From: Candidatus Bathyarchaeota archaeon
GTDB taxonomy: Archaea; Thermoproteota; Bathyarchaeia; Bathyarchaeales; Bathyarchaeaceae
NCBI GenBank assembly: GCA_029883255.1
Contig: JAOUJL010000017.1
Location: 1 to 16,709, forward strand
Direction of reading: 5' to 3'
DNA length: 16,709 bases
A model generated the notes under the pieces. That model searched no databases and was not told the origin of the DNA. It saw only the letters and a program-made list of their open reading frames with translations. This document shows positions 1 to 7,003 of the stretch, one piece after another. The stretch's first letter is position 1. Every line of letters begins with the position of its first letter. The translations under genes were made by a program, and so were the position numbers.

Positions 1-2
1 AC

Positions 3-293
3 ACGGATCCAGTCGGTGGACTTTCTCTATCCGTCTTCGGGTTTCTCGAAACCTTTACGAGAGCCTTAGATTTGGCGTCTCAATTTTCTATGGGAAAGCT
101 TGTCGCGGTTCTTGAAGGCGGATATAGCCTTAACTTTCTTGGAAGGATGGCAACTGCAGCGGTGGCGAAGATGGCGGACGTTTCATATAACATTCAAGAT
201 AAACGCCCAGTGGCGAATTCTAGAATAAGGAAACGAGCCTTGAAAACTATAGAAGACGTGAAGAAGAAACAATCGTCATTTTGGGATCTATGA
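3..293 (+). CDS. Histone deacetylase/AcuC family protein, C-terminal end (5' truncated by window)
   Basis: The reading frame is open from base 3 and has no start inside the window, so this is the tail of a longer gene. The 96 visible residues begin TDPVGGLSLS, followed about 28 residues later by LVAVLEGGYSLN. This matches the last part of the histone deacetylase / acetoin-utilisation (AcuC) fold: the D-P-L/V-GG-L-x-L-S strand-loop and the 'LEGGY' glycine-tyrosine loop near the active site. Family members are zinc-dependent amidohydrolases that deacetylate lysines or polyamines. The zinc ligands lie upstream, outside the window, so activity cannot be judged. The C-terminal 40 residues are basic and lysine-rich and look like a lineage-specific tail. 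A TTG at base 72 could be miscalled as a start, but homology runs through it. It ends in TGA, convergent with the ferredoxin gene. Confidence 0.8.
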   Translation, partial: TDPVGGLSLSVFGFLETFTRALDLASQFSMGKLVAVLEGGYSLNFLGRMATAAVAKMADVSYNIQDKRPVANSRIRKRALKTIEDVKKKQSSFWDL

Positions 294-376
294 TTCTCAT
301 TTTATTAAGTGTGACACAGAATGGAGATAGGTTTAACTCACTGTTTTTAGGGACGAGTTGAAAAAACGGAACAATG

Positions 377-559
377 TTACTCGATGATTTCTATGGCGCC
401 TTCGGGGCACTGCACCTCGCATGCTCTGCAGACAAGGCACTCATCGAGATTTACTACAACGGATTTCTCATCTTTGATTTCTAACACCCCTACGGGACAA
501 ATGTCAACACACGTTCCGCATCCAGTGCATTTTTCTTCATCGATCTTAATCTCAACCAT
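377..559 (-). CDS. Small 2x[4Fe-4S] ferredoxin
   Basis: A 60-residue bacterial-type dicluster ferredoxin and cytoplasmic electron carrier. It has two complete cluster motifs: C11-x2-C14-x2-C17-x3-C21-P and C41-x2-C44-x2-C47-x3-C51-P. In this fold the first three cysteines of one motif and the last of the other ligate each cluster. Length and the pseudo-twofold layout are typical, with no extra domain. The start is ATG. An AAAGGAG Shine-Dalgarno sits 11 nt upstream, and further upstream is a T-rich TATA-like element next to an AAAACGTTTT palindrome. The gene is monocistronic between the convergent deacetylase gene and the 604-residue membrane protein. Which oxidoreductase it serves cannot be told from context. 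Confidence 0.93.
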   Translation of the reverse strand: MVEIKIDEEKCTGCGTCVDICPVGVLEIKDEKSVVVNLDECLVCRACEVQCPEGAIEIIE

Positions 560-604
560 GAAGGATCAAGCTCCTTTAAGATTCTAATGAAGTAAACAGT
601 TACA

Positions 605-620
605 GATAAAAACGTTTTCC
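605..620 (-). promoter_or_regulatory. Likely ferredoxin promoter with overlapping palindrome
   Basis: Read on the minus strand, AAAACGTTTTTATC combines a perfect 10-bp palindrome (609-618) with a TATA-like TTTTTATC about 50 nt before the ferredoxin ATG. A second AAAACGTTTT lies at 674-683. The TATA assignment is by eye. The palindrome is exact. Confidence 0.4.
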
Positions 621-671
621 TCTACGCCTAGGCTCCCATAGAAAGATCGTAGCCACAAAGAGAAGGAGGCT

Positions 672-685
672 TTAAAACGTTTTAA
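672..685. repeat. 14-bp perfect palindrome, second AAAACGTTTT copy
   Basis: TTAAAACGTTTTAA is a perfect palindrome between the 604-residue gene's stop and the ferredoxin gene. Its core repeats the palindrome at 609-618, with a centre-to-centre distance of 65 bp. It could be a pair of operator sites for a dimeric regulator of the ferredoxin gene. Confidence 0.45.
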
Positions 686-710
686 CGTCAGTTCAGCAGC
701 TTCCAGCAGT

Positions 711-2525
711 TCAACTAATTTCTTCTCGAAGCCTCAAAAGCACTCCGTCGATCGTTGTCTTCGCCCTTTCTCTCCTGCGGTCATATTCTGCAATCTGCGT
801 ACGATAGGTTTCTGTGGAGAGTTCTTTATGCCGGTATCGAATTTCGATTCTTCGAATTGCAGCTTCCGCTCCTTCCAGCTCGGTTTCAGCGGCCTCAATC
901 TGCCTCATCGTATTCGCATAACGCGGACCTGCCTTTCGTATTTTTTCTCGAAGACCAGTCAAATCCCGAGACAAAACAGAAACACGACTTTCTAACCCTC
1001 TTCTCCGCACCTTGTATCGGCGTCTAGAAATCTTTCTCTTCCGCACCTGTTGCTCCAACGATTCAAGATCCCCGAGTATCCTCCTCTTTTCTTTATAAGA
1101 ATCAAAAAAACTTTTCAAAACCTCCGTTGGAACAGGAATTATAGGAGCTGAAGGCAGTTTAGGAGCTCGCCAAAGAAAAACTACAGCACATACAATGGCA
1201 ATTAATACTCCCATCCACAACGTGGGGCGAAAAGAGGCCCAAAAAATGACATATCTATATGTTAGATCAGAATTAAGGTCGTGGAACGGTGTAACGTTGT
1301 AGAAAGTAAAAACTATCGTTTCTTGAAAAACGCCTTTTTCAACACTTTGCGGTTTCGGATAACATGCGTCCAGCTGAAACTCTGCACCCTCCGGTAGACC
1401 CATAGTCACGGTTAACTCCTTTATCTTCCAATCAAAACCTTCAAAGAAACTGAAAGCCAGGACAAAATCACGCCAACTCTTCTGATCAATATAGATTTCT
1501 CGTGGAAGTCGGTAACTCACCGTGAACCTTGCTGACACTTCATGGTCTATGTCTTTGTAGATCGTTGCGCTTGTGTAACTAATTGCGTTCCCTTTTTCCA
1601 CATCTACTTCAAGCTCCCCTGACTCATCTCGCGCAGAGACGTCGTAAGCGCCTTGAGGCAGAAGCACTACTGGGCGGTAACTTCCGCCTTCATTAGTTAA
1701 ATAGTAAGAATCAGATAAAAGAACGTGGCCCCACTCATCTAACGCTATATCTCGCTTTACTTCGTCGACACTTATCAGATACAAGGTGTGATCAGGAAGT
1801 GCATAAAACCTCAACCACGCCTGCTCGTATGAAAAGCTTTCAAGAGGACTCTCAGTGAGATTCAATATCTGATGCAAGTCACGTGTTGTCTTGTTGAAAG
1901 CGAATCCATTCTCTTCAAAAGAACTCGAAGTGTAATTTGCACCGTAAGGTAAGATAACGGTCACATTGCATGTAGACACATCTTGAGTGACGCTGGGATA
2001 AGATGGGAAGTCAACAGTGAACGAGGCGGTCTCTTCACCATTCGCCGCAAAAACTTCTGAGGAAACAAGGTTTGAGAAAACAAAAGCTACCGTGAAGTTG
2101 TATGATCCTCCGTCGCTTATGTCAATGCCCGATCCGGGAAAGAGCACGTTTACTCCGTAAAAACCAATTCTGCCCAATCCAACGTCAAGTATTACTTCCA
2201 ATCGTTCATCAGGATTCGAGGCGTCATAAGCGAAGCAATAATCACGGTTAGACTTGTATTCGAAAGGAAAGCCTATTGAGAAATTCTGTAACGGTTCTAT
2301 ATTTTGTCCCTGTTCTGTAGATAGCCTGATTGTGTCGTTGATGACGACTAGCCCGCCGTCTTTAATCTGTACCGTGTGATCTACTTGAATATCTACAGAG
2401 GATAAAGTGTCCGTTTGGGCACTAACCGTCAATATATTGATGCATGATGGTAGGGCTAGTAAGAGGAGAAGAGAAAACGTGAATAGAAGTATTGGCAATG
2501 CAGTTCTTTTCAAGTTGGACACCAA
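711..2525 (-). CDS. Secreted-domain membrane protein with cytoplasmic coiled coil, unknown function
   Basis: 604 residues. Residues 1-36 form a signal peptide (basic start, long Leu-rich core, VSAQ end). Residues 37-430 are an extracellular beta-rich domain with many N-x-S/T sequons. One membrane helix lies at about 435-453, followed by Arg/Lys. Residues 465-604 are a highly charged cytoplasmic coiled coil (RKRKISRRRYKVRRRG and later Glu/Arg heptads). The topology is therefore out-to-in, a sensor or tether-like design. I recognise no enzymatic motif. The layout resembles a family I associate with Bathyarchaeia, without a functional name. The start appears to be TTG with no Shine-Dalgarno. A TTAAAA box 22-27 nt upstream suggests a leaderless transcript starting near the TTG. 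Alternatives are a cell-surface receptor or an envelope scaffold. Confidence 0.85.
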   Translation of the reverse strand: MVSNLKRTALPILLFTFSLLLLLALPSCINILTVSAQTDTLSSVDIQVDHTVQIKDGGLVVINDTIRLSTEQGQNIEPLQNFSIGFPFEYKSNRDYCFAYDASNPDERLEVILDVGLGRIGFYGVNVLFPGSGIDISDGGSYNFTVAFVFSNLVSSEVFAANGEETASFTVDFPSYPSVTQDVSTCNVTVILPYGANYTSSSFEENGFAFNKTTRDLHQILNLTESPLESFSYEQAWLRFYALPDHTLYLISVDEVKRDIALDEWGHVLLSDSYYLTNEGGSYRPVVLLPQGAYDVSARDESGELEVDVEKGNAISYTSATIYKDIDHEVSARFTVSYRLPREIYIDQKSWRDFVLAFSFFEGFDWKIKELTVTMGLPEGAEFQLDACYPKPQSVEKGVFQETIVFTFYNVTPFHDLNSDLTYRYVIFWASFRPTLWMGVLIAIVCAVVFLWRAPKLPSAPIIPVPTEVLKSFFDSYKEKRRILGDLESLEQQVRKRKISRRRYKVRRRGLESRVSVLSRDLTGLREKIRKAGPRYANTMRQIEAAETELEGAEAAIRRIEIRYRHKELSTETYRTQIAEYDRRRERAKTTIDGVLLRLREEIS

Positions 2526-2850
2526 GCTTGCCGTTAAGTGTTTTTCATTTTAACTTTGCCTACTTATTATTGATCACCTTTATTTACTTTTGTTAGAAAC
2601 CGGTTAACCTCTTTTATCTTTTAACTCGACAAATTGCTTCTACTCTTCGTGTCAAGCTTGCTCCAACAACTTGTTCAAGAGCAGCGATTTACCGGATTTT
2701 GATGTTTTCCATGCTTCAAATTCTTTTCGAAATTATTGGTCCAGTATGAGAAAGGGGCAAGGCATCCCTTCTAGCTGTCAGATATTAGTGCCTTAAAGGA
2801 AAATATCTTTCCCAGAACGTTACGGACTTCTTTATACCTTCAATTGAACA
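2526..2850. other. Intergenic gap: leaderless promoter plus possible coding remnant
   Basis: This 325-bp gap holds the TTAAAA promoter-like box for the 604-residue gene (about 2547-2552, minus strand). On the minus strand at about 2652-2725 there is a short coding-like stretch, ending in TGA, that reads EFEAWKTSKSGKSLLLNKLL. An upstream in-frame stop and no start make it at best a gene remnant. Nothing else is recognisable. Confidence 0.3.
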
Positions 2851-3216
2851 TTATTTACTTGGGTTAGCTGATCTTAAAGCATACTTTTTGAGATAGTAGT
2901 CTTCTTCTTTCTTCGGTCCGAAGCTTCTTACACCCTTTTCTTTAAGTTGCTTTCTAAGTCTTCGAGCATACTGGCGACTGATTTCTCTCCTCTTTTCCAA
3001 GTAGGCAATTATTTCTTTCGCTTGTTGCTCATTGTCGCACCGACGAATGTAATCTATTACGTCTGGGGTGTATCTGACAAACTTGCATGAAGACGCTGTT
3101 TCTCCAGTTTGGATATCTGATCGAACTGAGTTTATTGCTATTCTAGATTCCTTAGTGTTCATTTCCTCGTCTAAATGAGGAAACATTTTTTTGAATCGTT
3201 TCCTGTCCATCTGCAT
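2851..3216 (-). CDS. DUF2095-like archaeal protein
   Basis: A soluble, highly charged protein of about 121 residues. It reads like archaeal DUF2095 (function unknown): an N-terminal MDRKRFKKMFPHL, a central YTPDVIDYIRRCDNEQQAKEII helix pair, and a C-terminal RSFGPKKEEDYY signature. The open frame extends to a GTG at 3243, but no Shine-Dalgarno precedes that codon. The ATG at 3216 has AAGGTG nine nt upstream and starts just before the conserved MDRKRF, so I prefer it. The ATG at 3210 is also possible. A strong TATA box lies upstream. The protein has no membrane segment and no catalytic motif. The many Arg/Lys residues could suit nucleic-acid contact, but that is a guess. Confidence 0.78.
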   Translation of the reverse strand: MQMDRKRFKKMFPHLDEEMNTKESRIAINSVRSDIQTGETASSCKFVRYTPDVIDYIRRCDNEQQAKEIIAYLEKRREISRQYARRLRKQLKEKGVRSFGPKKEEDYYLKKYALRSANPSK

Positions 3217-3302
3217 CTGAGTGAACACCTTCGTATCATGCACTCAATTTGTGTAATCGTCGCTATCTTGGTTGTTATTCAATATCTTCTATGAAATAAC
3301 GC

Positions 3303-3312
3303 TTATTTAAAG
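3303..3312 (-). promoter_or_regulatory. TATA box for the DUF2095-like gene
   Basis: On the minus strand this reads CTTTAAATAAG, close to the archaeal TATA consensus. Transcription would start near 3280, leaving a leader of about 60 nt before the preferred ATG. Confidence 0.55.
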
Positions 3313-3362
3313 TCAGTGCGGATGTATCTCCTTGCATTTCAGCCAACCATCGGTTGAGTCAG

Positions 3363-4166
3363 CTAAGGCGCGCCAAGAACTAAGCGGAGGATATTCCATA
3401 TGATGTCTCCGAAGAGAAGGGCGACTATTAATCCTGCGGTGATAAAAACGAGCATGGGTAACCCCGGTGTTATCCATACGTCGTCTTGAAGTTTCCCTTC
3501 GCGCTTGGCGTTCAACACTCTTTCAACAATCTGTTGTCTCTCTTCATCCTTCGGGAATACAATCAATTTTCTTTTATTTTCTCCAGTTTCAGCTGTGTAG
3601 ATGTCTTCAAGTGGATATAGGTGGCCTACGTTTTCAAGTTTGGTGATATCTACTTTGTAGCCGCAAAGAAGCGTCAGAATCTTTCGGCTAACTGATTCTC
3701 TTTCAAATCCTTCGAAGAGTTTTCTCCCAGTTTTGTGCTTCCAGAGGAAATTGCGGATAAGGGCGTAAAACGCACTTGATGCTGCTAAAAGAACAGCGTT
3801 GCAGAACACGGTGATTGGAAAAAGCGGATAAACGGAGCTTGTCGGTGGTTGGAGAAGGTAGATGGGATAGGGAGGTAAGGCGAGAGATAGACAAATTAAT
3901 GCTTTGGCGTCTGCTCCTCCAAAAGCTCCGGCGTAGAAGAGAGTTACGGACATAACCGAAGTTAATGCGAAAGATAGAACATAATTATACAGAAGTTGTG
4001 GATCAAAAAATAGGGAAAACTGTAAAGAAGTCAATGCGAGGGCTATGGGTGCAAAGACTGCCCAAACCTTATTGCTTACTTCCCGAGTCTTAAGATCACT
4101 CCAAGATGAATATGCCAAGAAAATCAAACAGATGAGAACCCTAAAACCATCGATCAATTCATTCAT
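3363..4166 (-). CDS. A24 family prepilin peptidase (archaeal class III signal peptidase)
   Basis: A polytopic membrane aspartyl protease of 267 residues. A24 peptidases cut the short basic leader of type IV pilins and archaellins on the cytoplasmic side. Both expected aspartates are present: D24 in WSDLKTREV after the first helix, and D86 in GGADAK, the archaeal form of the GxGD motif. Several hydrophobic helices cover about 8-22, 35-60, 62-80, 88-105 and 115-137. A hydrophilic segment follows at about 140-230, and a final helix at about 233-262. The long charged segment before the last helix is unusual for a minimal FlaK- or EppA-like enzyme. The ATG is preceded by a weak GTGAT element and a TTTTTAAAT box. 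The pilin gene next to it on the same strand is an obvious substrate candidate. Confidence 0.88.
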   Translation of the reverse strand: MNELIDGFRVLICLIFLAYSSWSDLKTREVSNKVWAVFAPIALALTSLQFSLFFDPQLLYNYVLSFALTSVMSVTLFYAGAFGGADAKALICLSLALPPYPIYLLQPPTSSVYPLFPITVFCNAVLLAASSAFYALIRNFLWKHKTGRKLFEGFERESVSRKILTLLCGYKVDITKLENVGHLYPLEDIYTAETGENKRKLIVFPKDEERQQIVERVLNAKREGKLQDDVWITPGLPMLVFITAGLIVALLFGDIIWNILRLVLGAP

Positions 4167-4203
4167 TTCTACATCACATTATTTCAATGATATCAGGAGT
4201 TAC

Positions 4204-4213
4204 ATTTAAAAAT
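4204..4213 (-). promoter_or_regulatory. TATA-like box for the prepilin peptidase gene
   Basis: On the minus strand this reads TTTTTAAATG, about 40 nt before the ATG. It implies a leader of about 15 nt and transcription separate from the pilin gene. Assigned by motif only. Confidence 0.45.
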
Positions 4214-4345
4214 GAACTGTTTCGCAACAAGCAGAAAAGCCGGTAGTTCTCTTTTTGACCGTTTGCAATTTGTTATAACCATTGAACAACAAGCTACGAA
4301 ATTAGCATCAACACTTGTCAGACACCAGAGAACTTGTTGGATTAT

Positions 4346-4783
4346 CTAAGGAGCTGGAGATGTTTTGTGGAATTCGTAATCAGCCCCGACTTCAGGATGA
4401 ATTTTGAAGTAGTATTCCGTATTGGGATTCCATGTGAAGTTGAGCACGATATTGATTGTTCCATGAGAAACTATGATTTTTGATGGAGGGTCATACGTCA
4501 CAGAACCTTGCAGGTTAAGATTTGTAGCCGAAGTGCCGATGTAAACAGAATCGATTTTGCCGTCAGCCGTTCCTTGGTTTGACAAATAAACTGTGATTGT
4601 TTTTGCCGTACTATTCCAAGATGTAGTGATTTCACGGAGTTGAACATCTTGTCCAGTAACGTTTCCTGTGAAAGTTATAACCCAAGCGTAAGTAACGACT
4701 ATTGCTGCGACAGCGATGACTATCAACAGAAGTGTTGCAAGGATTGGTGATATTCCCTTTCTTGACTTTAGCATTTTGAACAA
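4346..4783 (-). CDS. Archaeal type IV pilin (class III signal peptide, DUF1628-like N-terminus)
   Basis: A 145-residue prepilin. The N-terminus MFKMLKSRKG is short and basic, followed by ISPILATLLLIVIAVAAIVV. That hydrophobic helix both anchors the precursor and builds the filament core. Cleavage is expected after G10, the K-G/I-S-P pattern typical of archaeal pilins, by an A24 peptidase such as the neighbouring one. Residues 40-145 are a beta-rich, Thr/Asn-rich head with several N-x-S/T sequons (for example NSTA and NFTW), likely glycosylated on the surface. I place the start at TTG 4783 because GGTGA lies 7 nt upstream. The ATG three codons later would be too far from it. A good TATA box lies upstream. 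Adhesion or surface attachment is the probable role. Confidence 0.9.
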   Translation of the reverse strand: MFKMLKSRKGISPILATLLLIVIAVAAIVVTYAWVITFTGNVTGQDVQLREITTSWNSTAKTITVYLSNQGTADGKIDSVYIGTSATNLNLQGSVTYDPPSKIIVSHGTINIVLNFTWNPNTEYYFKIHPEVGADYEFHKTSPAP

Positions 4784-4822
4784 GGCGGTTTCACCTCTAG
4801 CTAACCATTTTCAGAAGCTATG

Positions 4823-4832
4823 TTATTTAACT
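4823..4832 (-). promoter_or_regulatory. TATA box of the pilin gene
   Basis: On the minus strand this reads AGTTAAATAA. The predicted transcript start lies about 25 nt downstream and leaves a leader of about 20 nt carrying the GGTGA site. The box lies inside the first codons of the open frame that runs into the thioredoxin-reductase fragment, which argues that this frame's beginning is not a gene. Confidence 0.55.
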
Positions 4833-4898
4833 TGTATGAATCTTGGGTATGTATTAGGTGTAGACGTACTCGTTTAGATTCAAGCAAAGGCTTTCGTT

Positions 4899-4910
4899 TG
4901 CATGCATGCA
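4899..4910. repeat. TGCATGCATGCA palindrome at a gene breakpoint
   Basis: An exact 12-bp self-complementary repeat, one of several in the window. It directly abuts the first base at which thioredoxin-reductase homology becomes recognisable (the ATT codon at 4910). Confidence 0.85.
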
Positions 4911-5410
4911 TTCATAGACGTGAAAGTTTTCGCGCTTTTGATGAAAATGTAGAAAAGGTTAGAAAAAGCGAATTGGCTGACCTAATTCTTAATGGAGAGG
5001 TAGTAGCTATAAAGGGACGCAATAGAGTGGAAAAGGCTGTGATAAAGCAGGAAGGAAAGAAACTAGAAAAAAGAGTTGACGCCATCATAATCGCAATAGG
5101 ACTCGTTCCAAACAATGAATCCTTCAAACACCTTGGATTAAGAACTGATGAACGCGGTTTCATCATGACAGACACAGCTCAGAGAACAAACATTGAAGGA
5201 ATCTTCGCTGTAGGTGACATTACCTATGTCGGGCTTCGCTTAAACAGCGTAGCTGCTGCCCACGGCGCCATTGCTAGCCACCATATTCATATATCAAAAA
5301 ACCTTACTGGGCAAGAGAAGCTTGGCTCAGTGAAATATAATCATGGCATCTGCCAAAATCCAGTAGTTAATCTCTCTCTAGTGATATGCTTCAAAGGTCG
5401 AATTGTCTGA
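4910..5410 (+). pseudogene. Thioredoxin reductase (TrxB-like) C-terminal fragment
   Basis: The translation from 4910 starts IHRRESFRAFDENVEK, the loop after the NADPH-binding Rossmann motif in low-molecular-weight thioredoxin reductases. It continues through LNGEVVAIKG, VDAIIIAIGLVPNNESF, the RGFIMTD strand and IEGIFAVGDI, the FAD-contacting T-x-GDxxY-like segment. The N-terminal FAD domain, the CxxC redox cysteines and the GGGxSA NADPH motif are all absent, so it cannot be a working enzyme. The frame is formally open from 4820, but those codons have no similarity and overlap the pilin promoter. The tail after NSVAAAHGAIA also diverges from the family and probably reads into unrelated DNA. 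It is best read as a remnant left by a deletion or rearrangement. Confidence 0.8.
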
Positions 5411-5430
5411 AGCTGCAAGAAGCCTATTCA

Positions 5431-5436
5431 GCATGC
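5431..5436. repeat. Short GCATGC site after the TrxB fragment
   Basis: A GCATGC followed by AAAT, like the right half of the 18-bp palindrome at 16378. It lies 20 nt after the stop of the TrxB fragment, so the fragment is bracketed by this motif family. Confidence 0.4.
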
Positions 5437-5486
5437 AAATTGATAAACCAGCAATCTAGTGATTTTCTTGATCGAATAGAGAGTAA

Positions 5487-5497
5487 CACTAAATAAC
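5487..5497 (+). promoter_or_regulatory. Likely TATA box of the glutamate dehydrogenase gene
   Basis: The sequence ACTAAATAAC lies about 50 nt before the ATG. Initiation about 25 nt downstream would give a leader of about 25 nt carrying the AAAGGTGAG ribosome-binding site. Motif-based only. Confidence 0.45.
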
Positions 5498-5545
5498 AAG
5501 TTGTCTATCTCAAGCTATCGTTTACAAATGTAAAGGTGAGATAAC

Positions 5546-6826
5546 ATGTCTAAACAAACTAACTTATACGAAGAGGCGTTGAAACCACTGAAGAAGGCAG
5601 CGGCCGTACTGAATCTGGAACCTAATATCGTAGAAGTCCTAAGTAGCCCAGAACGAATGTTAATTGTTTCAATTCCCGTAAAAATGGACGATGGGAAAAC
5701 AAAGGTCTTCACAGGTTACCGTGTGCAACACAACACAGCCAGAGGTCCAGCGAAAGGCGGCATTCGCTATCATCCAGAAGTATGTCTAGACGAAGTAAAA
5801 TCATTAGCATTTTGGATGAGTATTAAGAACACTGTTGTTGGAGTTCCTTTTGGCGGTGGAAAAGGCGGAATCACATGTAATCCAAAGAAAATGTCAGAAG
5901 GCGAAATTGAACGACTAACAAGAGGCTATGCAGCTGCAATAGCAAAGTTCGTTGGGCCAGACCAAGACATCCCTGCACCTGATGTGGGAACAAACGCTCA
6001 AATTATGGGGTGGTTTACCGATGAATACTGCAAAATTGTCGGGAAGTGTATTCCTGGAGTAATAACGGCTAAACCTTTGGACATAGGTGGTTCAAGAGGA
6101 AGAGGAACTGCAACTGGTCGTGGAGCGTTCTTTGCTACACTGGAAGCAGTGAAAACCTTCAGCATACCCTTGAAGGGAGCACGAGTCTCAATACAAGGAT
6201 ATGGTAATGTGGCGCGACCGATAGCCGAATATCTTTATGAATTGGGCTGCAAAATTGTAGCAGTAAGCGATTCTACAGGCGGCGTATATAACCCGGAAGG
6301 TATGCATCCTGTAAAGCTCGCAAAGTTCAAAACTAAAACACGCAGCGTCAAAGGTTTTCCAAGAAGCAAGGAGATAAGCACTGTAGACCCAATCACCGTA
6401 GACTGTGACATACTTATTCCTGCGGCTTTGGAGAATCAAATAACCGAGAAGAACGCCAGCAAGGTTCAAGCAAAACTTATAGTTGAAGAGGCAAATGGAC
6501 CGACAACTCCCAAAGCAGATAAAATACTGTATGAAAAAGGTGTCGTAATTGTTCCTGATGTCTTAGCCAATGCTGGGGGCGTTACAGTAAGTTATTTCGA
6601 GTGGGTCCAAAATCGCATGGGATATTATTGGAGTGATGGTGAAGTTGATGAAAAACTGAAACAAGTAATGACAAAAGCCTTTAAAGATGTCTATCAAAAC
6701 GCGAAGCAGTATCAAGTAGACACCTCTCTTACTACACAGCAATCACAAATGGATTTTCGAACAGCCGCTTACGTGACGGCGGTTAAGAAAATTGTCGGCG
6801 CAATGCGAGCTCTAGGCCGCATCTAG
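5546..6826 (+). CDS. gdhA: Glutamate dehydrogenase
   Basis: 426 residues, the usual length of the hexameric archaeal/bacterial enzyme. It catalyses reversible oxidative deamination of glutamate to 2-oxoglutarate and ammonia with NAD(P). Substrate-domain landmarks are K70 in PAKGGIRYHP, K94 in SIKNTVVGVPFGGGKGG with K106, and catalytic D146 in IPAPDVGTN. The Rossmann domain has GYGNVA at 218-223 and then VAVSDSTG. EEANGPTTP and PDVLANAGGVTVSYFEW follow near residues 315-355. All key residues are intact. The ATG has a textbook GGTGA Shine-Dalgarno 7 nt upstream. I cannot decide NAD versus NADP preference by eye. It stands alone between the TrxB fragment and the convergent NFACT gene. Its role is probably ammonia assimilation or amino-acid fermentation. 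Confidence 0.96.
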   Translation: MSKQTNLYEEALKPLKKAAAVLNLEPNIVEVLSSPERMLIVSIPVKMDDGKTKVFTGYRVQHNTARGPAKGGIRYHPEVCLDEVKSLAFWMSIKNTVVGVPFGGGKGGITCNPKKMSEGEIERLTRGYAAAIAKFVGPDQDIPAPDVGTNAQIMGWFTDEYCKIVGKCIPGVITAKPLDIGGSRGRGTATGRGAFFATLEAVKTFSIPLKGARVSIQGYGNVARPIAEYLYELGCKIVAVSDSTGGVYNPEGMHPVKLAKFKTKTRSVKGFPRSKEISTVDPITVDCDILIPAALENQITEKNASKVQAKLIVEEANGPTTPKADKILYEKGVVIVPDVLANAGGVTVSYFEWVQNRMGYYWSDGEVDEKLKQVMTKAFKDVYQNAKQYQVDTSLTTQQSQMDFRTAAYVTAVKKIVGAMRALGRI

Positions 6827-6939
6827 CCTCCCTCCTTTTCAGCAACGCAAACGCAAGTCACTTGCAGTAGGTCTTCGAAGGAAATGTGGTAGCATTTGTG
6901 GGGGAAGCATTGCTCTTCTCAGAACGCTACGATTATCAG

Positions 6940-6950
6940 GCATGCATGCA
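6940..6950. repeat. GCATGCATGCA palindrome downstream of gdhA
   Basis: An 11-bp member of the GCATGC family in the 177-bp gap between the convergent gdhA and NFACT genes. I see no clear terminator hairpin elsewhere in that gap. Confidence 0.7.
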
Positions 6951-7003
6951 GAACGGTTTCAGATTACTTCTAGCTCCGAATTTATTCAAATGGCCAACGT
7001 TTT

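Noticed and set aside
384..587. Plus-strand ORF opposite the ferredoxin
   Set aside because: It is the antisense shadow of a clear dicluster ferredoxin and has no recognisable features.
4820..5410. A complete 196-residue oxidoreductase gene
   Set aside because: Only the C-terminal part resembles thioredoxin reductase. The first 30 codons have no similarity and lie over the pilin promoter, and all N-terminal catalytic motifs are missing.
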